Source: CBDFLA01 sp965248915 (GTDB lineage: Bacteria > Pseudomonadota > Alphaproteobacteria > M2410). From it: 64,000 nt of DNA. Location: NCBI GenBank assembly GCA_965248915.1, contig OZ252216.1, forward strand, positions 2,294,001 through 2,358,000. Reading direction: 5' to 3'. The first letter of the stretch is position 1, and each line of letters starts with the position of its first letter. The translations under genes were made by a program, and so were the position numbers. The notes under the pieces were generated by a model. It searched no databases. It saw only the letters and a program-made list of their open reading frames with translations, and was not told where the DNA came from. Below, piece after piece: positions 57,641 through 64,000 of the stretch.

Positions 57641-59062
57641 CTAGCTCCGGTAATCCGCGTTGATCGAGATGTACCCATGGGTGAGATCACAGGTCCAGAT
57701 GCGGGCTTGGCCGTTTCCTATCCTCAAATCCACCCGGATCTCGACCTCGTCATTCTTCATGTAGCGCGACAAGACCGGCTCATCATGCTCCAGAGCCCGC
57801 TGGCCGTTCTTCGCCACAAGGTGCGGCCCAAAGCTGATAGATAGCTTGTCTCGGTCCGCAACCTCACCAGCCTTTCCTACAGCCATCACCACACGACCCC
57901 AGTTGGCGTCCTCGCCGGCGATGGCCGTTTTCACGAGTGGGGAATTGGCAATGGCAAGCGCAACCGTTCTGGCGGATTTCTGGGTCGCAGCACCATGCAC
58001 ATCAACAGTGACAAACTTGCTGGCCCCTTCCCCGTCACGAACAATGAGTTGAGCCAGTTCTTGCATCACCTCAAGCAAACAAGATCGAAATTCCTTTAAT
58101 CGTGGATCGCCGGCTCGACTGATTTTTGCTTGCTGTGCCTGAGCGCCGGTCGCAAACGCCAAAACCGTATCGCTTGTCGACATGTCGCTGTCGACCGTGA
58201 TGGCGTTAAAACTGTCACGCACCCCGAACTGCAAAAGCGTCTGCAGTACTTCCGGAGAAAGAGACGCATCTGTGAAGATGAACCCCAACATCGTCGCCAT
58301 GTCTGGGGCAATCATGCCTGACCCTTTGGCAATGCCTGCGATCTTAACCGGCACTCCGGCAATCTCTGTTTGCCGATAGGCACCTTTGCCAAACGTATCT
58401 GTTGTTCGAATAGCGTTGGCGGCCCGTTCCCATTGTCGCGGCGACGACGGTTTTGACTTGCCGTCAATTTTCTTCAAGATCAGGTCGGTATTCAAGGGCT
58501 CGCCAATAACGCCGGTAGAGGCTACAAAGACATCCTTCTGACGACAGCCATGGATTTTGGCGAAACCTGCAGCGACGGCCTTGACCGCCTGACGGCCGCC
58601 TTTTCCGGTGAATGCATTTGCATTGCCTGCATTGACAATCAATGCGCGCGCCTTGCCCTGTCCGGCAGAGATCAAGTCCTTGCACCACTCAACCGGGGCA
58701 GCAGCTGTGGCTGATTTTGTGAAAACGCCGGCAACGGATGTGTTCGGGTCAAGTTGAACCATCAACAGATCATCACGCCCCTTGTACTTCTCTCCGGTCT
58801 GGGCAACCGCGATGCCAACCCCACCAACGCCTGCAAGAACCGGAAATTCATCAGGTGCCAAGGGAGAGATTGAAGCACTTTCGTCCTTCTCCTTTTTTGG
58901 TATTGGTTGGGTGGTTGTTGTTTTTCTGGGCGTCTCATCACCCTGTGCTCCACGTGTCTTCCGCAAAAAGGCGCTCTTCATCGTCGATGACAATGGATCC
59001 AATAGATCCTGAACATCTGAATGAGATTTGCTACCAGGTTTCTTCTTATTCTTGTTCGCCAT
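57641..59062 (-). CDS. argJ: Bifunctional ornithine acetyltransferase / N-acetylglutamate synthase, with N-terminal extension
   Basis: 473 aa from the ATG at 59062. The self-cleavage site is 'GMIAPDMATMLGF', where the Thr becomes the new N-terminal nucleophile (about T257). 'ALIVNAGNANAFTGKGG' and 'ANWGRVVMAVGKAG' are other core strips. ArgJ recycles the acetyl group in arginine synthesis. The first about 70 residues are extra: basic and polar, Lys/Ser/Thr/Pro-rich ('NKNKKKPGSKSHSD', 'KTTTTQPIPKKEK'). The real domain begins near 'PLAPDEFPVLAGVGG'. The RBS GGTGGG fits this start, so the extension is probably translated. Confidence 0.93.
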   Translation of the reverse strand: MANKNKKKPGSKSHSDVQDLLDPLSSTMKSAFLRKTRGAQGDETPRKTTTTQPIPKKEKDESASISPLAPDEFPVLAGVGGVGIAVAQTGEKYKGRDDLLMVQLDPNTSVAGVFTKSATAAAPVEWCKDLISAGQGKARALIVNAGNANAFTGKGGRQAVKAVAAGFAKIHGCRQKDVFVASTGVIGEPLNTDLILKKIDGKSKPSSPRQWERAANAIRTTDTFGKGAYRQTEIAGVPVKIAGIAKGSGMIAPDMATMLGFIFTDASLSPEVLQTLLQFGVRDSFNAITVDSDMSTSDTVLAFATGAQAQQAKISRAGDPRLKEFRSCLLEVMQELAQLIVRDGEGASKFVTVDVHGAATQKSARTVALAIANSPLVKTAIAGEDANWGRVVMAVGKAGEVADRDKLSISFGPHLVAKNGQRALEHDEPVLSRYMKNDEVEIRVDLRIGNGQARIWTCDLTHGYISINADYRS

Positions 59063-59115
59063 GTGACCCACCCTAACACCGCCAGTGTGTGGCAGCCAAA
59101 CCGATGTGATCAGCC

Positions 59116-60054
59116 TTATTGGGACGCAATCATGGCTCTGTCAAGCTCACCGGAGCTTGGAATCTCTACGAAATCGACTTCCGATTGTGACCTCAAAATC
59201 TCCAACCGCTTTTCCATCTCCCGTTCAACCAGTTCGCCCCGCAACTGTTCGCGAACTGTATAGAGGGGCGGCGGCGAAACGGACCGAAAGGCCTCTACCT
59301 TAAGAATGTGCCAACCAAATTGGCTACCAATGGGCTGAGAGATTGAGCCCGCTTCCATCTTAAACGCTGACTGAACCAACTGCGGCAGAAATGATTCCTT
59401 GGAAATGAAACCAAGATCGCCACCGGCAACCGCCGATCCGTCAATCGAGACCTCACGAGCGACAATGGCAAAGTCCTCGCCCTTATCCAAGCGTTTCCGA
59501 ATGGCGAGCGCAACTTTTTCTGAGCGGACAAGAATCTGACTGACATGAGCCTCGCGCCCGTAGTCAGGTCGCAGATACCGCGCCTCATACAATGTATTGA
59601 TATCGACGTCGCTGACCCGGCCCTCAATCAGTTTCACCATGTAGAGATCTCGAAGGACCTTCTCACGCTGAAAATTAAGTCGGCTCTTGGTCAACGGCGC
59701 TTGTTCAATGCCTTCACGCCATGCGGCCTGAGCGATCAACCGACGATCGATCAACTGCTCCACCAAAGCCTCAATGACCACATCTTGCGGCAAACTATCG
59801 AATTCCGGGGGCAGATCCTGTCGGGCCATCAATATGTCCGACCAGCGGATCGTGCTGCCATTGACTTTGGCGACAATAGGATCACCGTTCGACCCGGTCT
59901 GAGAGATGGTTAATGTAGAGGGCGGCGCACTTAACTTCTGCGTCATAACGAAAAGGCCCGTCCCAAGAAGGAACACGCCAATGGTCACGGCACATACAGT
60001 GATCACCGTGTCCAATTGGGTAAGGCTCTGTTTTGCAACAGTTTTCCCAGTCAT
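59116..60054 (-). CDS. Membrane-anchored parvulin-type peptidyl-prolyl isomerase
   Basis: 312 aa from the ATG at 60054. One membrane helix near the N-terminus ('VITVCAVTIGVFLLGTGLFV') anchors it, with the rest periplasmic. SurA/PrsA-like helices ('VVIEALVEQLIDRRLIAQAA') precede the PpiC domain: 'EAHVSQILVRSEKVALAIRK', 'GGDLGFISKESFLPQLVQSA', 'QPIGSQFGWHILKVEAF'. It probably aids folding of exported or outer-membrane proteins. It is divergent from secA, a fitting neighbour. Confidence 0.88.
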   Translation of the reverse strand: MTGKTVAKQSLTQLDTVITVCAVTIGVFLLGTGLFVMTQKLSAPPSTLTISQTGSNGDPIVAKVNGSTIRWSDILMARQDLPPEFDSLPQDVVIEALVEQLIDRRLIAQAAWREGIEQAPLTKSRLNFQREKVLRDLYMVKLIEGRVSDVDINTLYEARYLRPDYGREAHVSQILVRSEKVALAIRKRLDKGEDFAIVAREVSIDGSAVAGGDLGFISKESFLPQLVQSAFKMEAGSISQPIGSQFGWHILKVEAFRSVSPPPLYTVREQLRGELVEREMEKRLEILRSQSEVDFVEIPSSGELDRAMIASQ

Positions 60055-60349
60055 TACGCCTACCATTTCCCACACAAGCCCGGCATCATGCCGCCAGCAG
60101 CTTTACGGCACAACCCTTGAAATTTTCGGGCCAGTTTTCCCAATCTCAAAATAATCCACGTGGTCTTGAAGACAAATAGCCCAAAGGTCGCAATTCTTAA
60201 GGCGATTCCGGACCTTCCGCGCGTTGACAACCGGGGTCGGGCCGCTTATCTGTCCACAAACTCTTGCACACCACGCTCAAGCAAGCCCTGTTGCCCCAGT
60301 TTTGAGGCCAAAACAAGGCACACCACGGGCCGGAACAGGGACGCACTAT

Positions 60350-63073
60350 ATGTTTGGCGGATTCGCAAAGCGGTTATTCGGCACGGCCAATGATCGCCGC
60401 CTCAAACCACTGGCAAAGAATGTAGATGCCATCAATGCCCTTGAGGAAGATTGGCAGAAGCTCTCAGACCACGAGCTGAAGGCAAAAACTCAAGAATTCA
60501 AAGGCCGGTTCGAGAGCGGTGAAACCCTCGATGATCTGCTTGTGGAAACTTTCGCGACGGTCCGCGAAGCTGCAAAGCGCACGTTGGGCCAGCGCCACTT
60601 CGACGTTCAGCTGGTCGGCGGCATGATCCTTCATGAAGGTGAAATTGCCGAAATGAAGACCGGTGAAGGCAAGACGCTTGTAGCCACCCTCGCCGTGTAT
60701 CTGAATTCAATCCCGGGCGACGGCGTGCACGTCGTGACGGTGAACGATTACCTGGCCCAACGTGATGCCGATTGGATGGGACAGATTTATGAGTTCCTAG
60801 GTCTCAAAGTTGGTTGCGTTTTAAACGACCTTGGTGAAGCAGATCGCCAAGAAGCTTATGCGGCTGATGTGACCTATGGCACCAATAATGAATTTGGCTT
60901 CGACTATTTGCGCGACAACATGAAGTATCGTCTCGGCGACATGGTTCAGCGCGGTCACAATTTCGCGATTGTCGATGAAGTTGACTCGATCCTGGTGGAC
61001 GAAGCGCGCACACCGCTCATCATCTCCGGTCCCACCGACGACAACTCGGAACTCTACATCACAATCGACAAGTTCATTCCGCAATTAGGAGAAGAACATG
61101 TTGAAATGGATGAAAAATCCAAACAAGTAACGTTGACAGAGGACGGAAACGAGTTCATCGAGAAACTGCTTTCTGAAGCTGAGTTACTGGAAGGCGACTC
61201 TCTCTACGACTCTGCCAATGTGTCCGTGGTTCACCATATCAATCAGGCCCTTCGCGCTCACAACATGTTCCAGCGCGACAAAGACTACATTGTGAAAAAC
61301 GACGAAGTGGTCATTGTGGATGAATTCACCGGTCGCATGATGGAAGGCCGTCGCTATTCTGACGGTTTGCACCAAGCGCTTGAAGCACGCGAAGGCGTCA
61401 CCATCAAACCAGAAAACCAAACGCTGGCGTCCGTGACGTTTCAGAACTACTTCCGACTTTATAACAATCTTGCCGGTATGACCGGAACCGCGGCCACCGA
61501 AGCCGAGGAATTCGCTGACATCTATTCCCTAAACGTCGCAGAGATTCCAACCAATCGTCCTATCACTCGGATAGATCACGACGACGAGGTTTATCGCTCT
61601 GCGGATGAGAAGTCCGGCGCAATTTTGGAACTAATTGCAGAGTGTCAAAAACGCAAACAGCCCATGCTTGTCGGCACCACGAGCATTGAAAAATCAGAAC
61701 ACTTGGCGGAACTGCTTAAAAAGAAGAAGATCAAGCACAATGTTTTGAACGCGCGCTATCACGAGCAAGAGGCATCTATCATCGCCCAAGCAGGCAAGCC
61801 CGGCGCTGTGACCATCGCCACCAACATGGCTGGCCGTGGTACCGATATTCAGCTCGGTGGCAATTTGGACATGCGCATTAGTGAAGAGCTCGGCGACCTC
61901 GAAGAGGGACGCGAGCGCGACAAAGCCATTTCCAAGATCAAAGATGAAATTGAAACTGCCAAGAAGATCGCGATTGAGGCGGGTGGCCTCTACGTCGTAG
62001 GCACCGAGCGCCATGAAAGCCGCCGCATCGACAATCAGCTGCGCGGAAGAACCGGACGGCAAGGTGATCCAGGAGCTTCAAAGTTTTTCTTGAGCTTGGA
62101 CGACGACCTCATGCGGATCTTTGGATCTGAACGCATGGATTCGATGCTGCAAAGGCTTGGCCTTCAGGAAGGTGAAGCAATTTATCACCCCTGGATCAAC
62201 AAAGCGCTGGAAAAGGCGCAGCAGAAAGTCGAAGCGCGCAACTTCGATATCCGGAAAAACCTGCTTAAGTATGACGATGTGATGAACGATCAACGTAAAG
62301 CGATCTTCGAACAACGCATTGAGATGATGGAGGAAGATGACCTCAGCGATACGATCGCTGACATGCGCCACGAAGCCATCGAGACCCTGGTCGCGCGACA
62401 CATTCCTGAACGCGCTTACGCAGAACAATGGGACATCGAAGGTCTAACCGAAGAGGTCGTCGCAACGCTTGGCACAAAACTGCCGATCGATGAGTGGGCT
62501 GCTGAGGAAGGAATTGCCGACGAAGAAATTCTAAAACGTATATCCACCGAGGGTGATCGGCTGATGGCCAAAAAGGCCGCCAATATTGGTCCCAGCATTA
62601 TGCGACAGGTTGAGAAGAGCCTCCTCCTGCAAACTCTCGATCATGAATGGCGCGAACACCTCCTCACTTTGGACCATTTGCGCCAAGTTGTTGGACTGCG
62701 CTCTTATGGCCAGAGAAATCCGTTGAACGAATACAAGACCGAAGCCTTTGCGCTATTTGAATCTCTTCTGATCACCATGCGTCAGCGTGTCACCCAAACC
62801 CTGATGAATGTGCAAATCTCAGTGGAAGATCCGGTTGAGCAACCTTCTGCGCCAACCGACGTAAAAGAAACCCACATGAATCCGCAAACCGGACGCAATG
62901 AAATGGTGGGTGATGAAGACGTCATCGCCGCCAAGCCGGTGCGCCGCCGAGGATTGGAAGTAAACCCAGAAGACCCAGAAACTTGGGGCAAGGTTCCACG
63001 CAATTCTCAATGCCCATGTGGGTCAGGCAAGAAATACAAGCACTGCCACGGTCAAATGACCGGCACGGCGTAA
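60350..63073 (+). CDS. secA: Protein translocase ATPase SecA
   Basis: 907 aa from the ATG at 60350, the family start 'MFGGFAKRLFGTANDRRLKP'; 42 upstream codons in the same frame lack homology. Motifs: Walker A 'EMKTGEGKTLVATLA', 'FDYLRDNMKYRLGDMVQRGH', 'VDEVDSILVDEARTPLIIS', and 'LRGRTGRQGDPGASKFFLSL'. The C-terminal zinc finger 'CPCGSGKKYKHCHG' binds SecB. SecA drives unfolded preproteins through SecYEG with ATP. The 295-base gap before it shows no clear promoter. Confidence 0.98.
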   Translation: MFGGFAKRLFGTANDRRLKPLAKNVDAINALEEDWQKLSDHELKAKTQEFKGRFESGETLDDLLVETFATVREAAKRTLGQRHFDVQLVGGMILHEGEIAEMKTGEGKTLVATLAVYLNSIPGDGVHVVTVNDYLAQRDADWMGQIYEFLGLKVGCVLNDLGEADRQEAYAADVTYGTNNEFGFDYLRDNMKYRLGDMVQRGHNFAIVDEVDSILVDEARTPLIISGPTDDNSELYITIDKFIPQLGEEHVEMDEKSKQVTLTEDGNEFIEKLLSEAELLEGDSLYDSANVSVVHHINQALRAHNMFQRDKDYIVKNDEVVIVDEFTGRMMEGRRYSDGLHQALEAREGVTIKPENQTLASVTFQNYFRLYNNLAGMTGTAATEAEEFADIYSLNVAEIPTNRPITRIDHDDEVYRSADEKSGAILELIAECQKRKQPMLVGTTSIEKSEHLAELLKKKKIKHNVLNARYHEQEASIIAQAGKPGAVTIATNMAGRGTDIQLGGNLDMRISEELGDLEEGRERDKAISKIKDEIETAKKIAIEAGGLYVVGTERHESRRIDNQLRGRTGRQGDPGASKFFLSLDDDLMRIFGSERMDSMLQRLGLQEGEAIYHPWINKALEKAQQKVEARNFDIRKNLLKYDDVMNDQRKAIFEQRIEMMEEDDLSDTIADMRHEAIETLVARHIPERAYAEQWDIEGLTEEVVATLGTKLPIDEWAAEEGIADEEILKRISTEGDRLMAKKAANIGPSIMRQVEKSLLLQTLDHEWREHLLTLDHLRQVVGLRSYGQRNPLNEYKTEAFALFESLLITMRQRVTQTLMNVQISVEDPVEQPSAPTDVKETHMNPQTGRNEMVGDEDVIAAKPVRRRGLEVNPEDPETWGKVPRNSQCPCGSGKKYKHCHGQMTGTA

Positions 63074-63180
63074 ATAACCGATCATCGGTTCCTCGTCACT
63101 TTGCGGCCTGCACAGGACGTGTATACTCTCTCCCAAAACAATAGAGTAAGTGCACTAGCGCTTACCACTGGGAGACGTTC

Positions 63181-64000
63181 ATGAAGAAGTTATTGGCAGG
63201 AATTGGCGCTGCCGTCGCCGTACTCATTGTCGTTGTCATCGCGCGGACGCTCATGTTCACGCCGTTTCCTGTCCAATCCGGCGCGGCCACACCCATTGAT
63301 GTCGACGGTGACAATATCGCCCAACACTTAAGCGCCGCGATCAAATTCAAAACCATTTCCTACCAACCACCAAAATCCATCGACACTGCAGAGTTTGAAG
63401 GTTTCATTTCCTGGCTGGAAGAAACCTATCCAGATGTCCACCAATCATTAAACAAACATGTTCTTGGTGGGTACAGCCTGCTTTATGAATGGACCGGCAA
63501 AGATCAAAACCTCAAACCCATGCTTCTCACTGGACACTATGATGTTGTCCCTGTCATTCCCGGCACCGAAGACCTTTGGGAACGCAATCCTTGGGAAGGT
63601 GATATTTCCGACGGCATCGTGTGGGGGCGCGGCGCATTGGATGACAAGAGCGCCGTCATCACCATCATGGAAGCCGCAACCCTACTTGTAAAGGAAGGGT
63701 ATCAACCTGAACGCACGGTCTATCTTAGCTTTGGCCACAATGAAGAAATCGGCGGCGACGGCGGCGCGGGCAGCATCGCTGAACATTTGAAATCCCAAGG
63801 TGTTCAACTCGCCTGGTCCCTTGATGAAGGTTCCTTTGTTCTCAACGGAATGTTTCCTGGCGTTGATCGCCCCGTCGCTTCCATCAATGTTGCAGAAAAG
63901 GGCTACGTGACACTCGACCTCGTCGCCCACGCCAAGGGCGGACATTCTTCCATGCCAGAACAAGAAACCGCGGTCGGAATATTGTCACAAGCCATTGTCA
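63181..64000 (+). CDS. M20-family metallopeptidase (PM20D1-like), 3' end outside window
   Basis: At least 273 codons. The N-terminus 'MKKLLAGIGAAVAVLIVVVI' is an uncleaved anchor or signal peptide, so the enzyme faces the periplasm. Metal ligands: 'PMLLTGHYDVVPV' (His), 'WGRGALDDKSAV' (bridging Asp), 'FGHNEEIGGDGG' (catalytic and metal Glu), 'SLDEGSFVLNG'. The dimerisation domain begins with 'KGYVTLDLVAHAKGGHSSMP'. PM20D1-type enzymes form or cleave N-acyl amino acids; others are carboxypeptidases. Final ligand His and C-terminus lie beyond the window. Confidence 0.88.
   Translation, partial: MKKLLAGIGAAVAVLIVVVIARTLMFTPFPVQSGAATPIDVDGDNIAQHLSAAIKFKTISYQPPKSIDTAEFEGFISWLEETYPDVHQSLNKHVLGGYSLLYEWTGKDQNLKPMLLTGHYDVVPVIPGTEDLWERNPWEGDISDGIVWGRGALDDKSAVITIMEAATLLVKEGYQPERTVYLSFGHNEEIGGDGGAGSIAEHLKSQGVQLAWSLDEGSFVLNGMFPGVDRPVASINVAEKGYVTLDLVAHAKGGHSSMPEQETAVGILSQAIV

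Overview
The window is a chromosomal segment of an alphaproteobacterium. The evidence is the DUF4167 and DUF1178 genes, a CC0125-type lipoprotein, the lysC-ptsP-rodZ-like-ispG-prfA-prmC-DUF4167-clpB neighbourhood, and an rRNA operon ordered 16S, tRNA-Ile(GAT), tRNA-Ala(TGC), 23S, 5S, tRNA-fMet. The order or genus cannot be fixed by eye. A CYP153-like P450 with its ferredoxin, an SdsA-like alkylsulfatase and several secreted hydrolases suggest an aerobic heterotroph handling aliphatic or lipid-like substrates.

Layout. 1-9.0 kb holds catabolic and housekeeping genes: an amidohydrolase (runs off the left edge), a short-chain dehydrogenase, an M3 peptidase, a fusion of a YhhN-like membrane domain with an MMACHC-like cobalamin-processing domain, a Tat-type nitroreductase overlapping a MarR regulator, and a TPR sulfotransferase. 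9.3-17.1 kb holds an AlkD-like repair protein, tRNA-Arg(CCT), exported hydrolases and lipoproteins, a DUF3604 protein, a DEAD-box helicase and a metallo-beta-lactamase-fold enzyme. 17.1-19.6 kb is a self-contained oxygenase cassette: promoter with a palindrome, [2Fe-2S] ferredoxin, CYP153-like P450, MerR regulator. 19.6-23.0 kb holds small exported proteins (one frameshifted), a cysteine-synthase-like enzyme and a GFA protein.

23.0-27.3 kb is a scrambled accessory patch. Two direct copies of one IS3-family element (1000 and 1200 bp) lie 1.5 kb apart, and each of the four IS/host junctions cuts a gene: an MDR dehydrogenase, an HNH endonuclease, a membrane protein and a gene of unknown function. 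Both copies are damaged in complementary ways.

27.4-33.4 kb is a complete minus-strand rRNA operon with a strong promoter at its head and a terminator after tRNA-fMet. 33.6-43.6 kb holds an M23 cell-wall peptidase, an unusual TonB_C-domain protein, an alkylsulfatase, two poorly known proteins, clpB and a MOSC protein. 43.6-52.5 kb is a long minus-strand run for translation termination (prfA, prmC), isoprenoid synthesis (ispG), cell shape (RodZ-like), nitrogen PTS (ptsP) and aspartate kinase (lysC). 52.6-64 kb holds ubiG, DUF1178, a nitrilase, a glutaredoxin gene with a destroyed 5' end, comF, an NDUFAF5/BioC-like methyltransferase, a lone Flp pilin, mutT, argJ, a parvulin isomerase, secA and the start of an M20 peptidase.

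No CRISPR array, complete prophage or complete defence system is visible. The most unusual items are the YhhN/MMACHC fusion, the IS-scarred patch with an HNH remnant, the P450 cassette with its promoter palindrome, and the glutaredoxin gene that has lost its active site.
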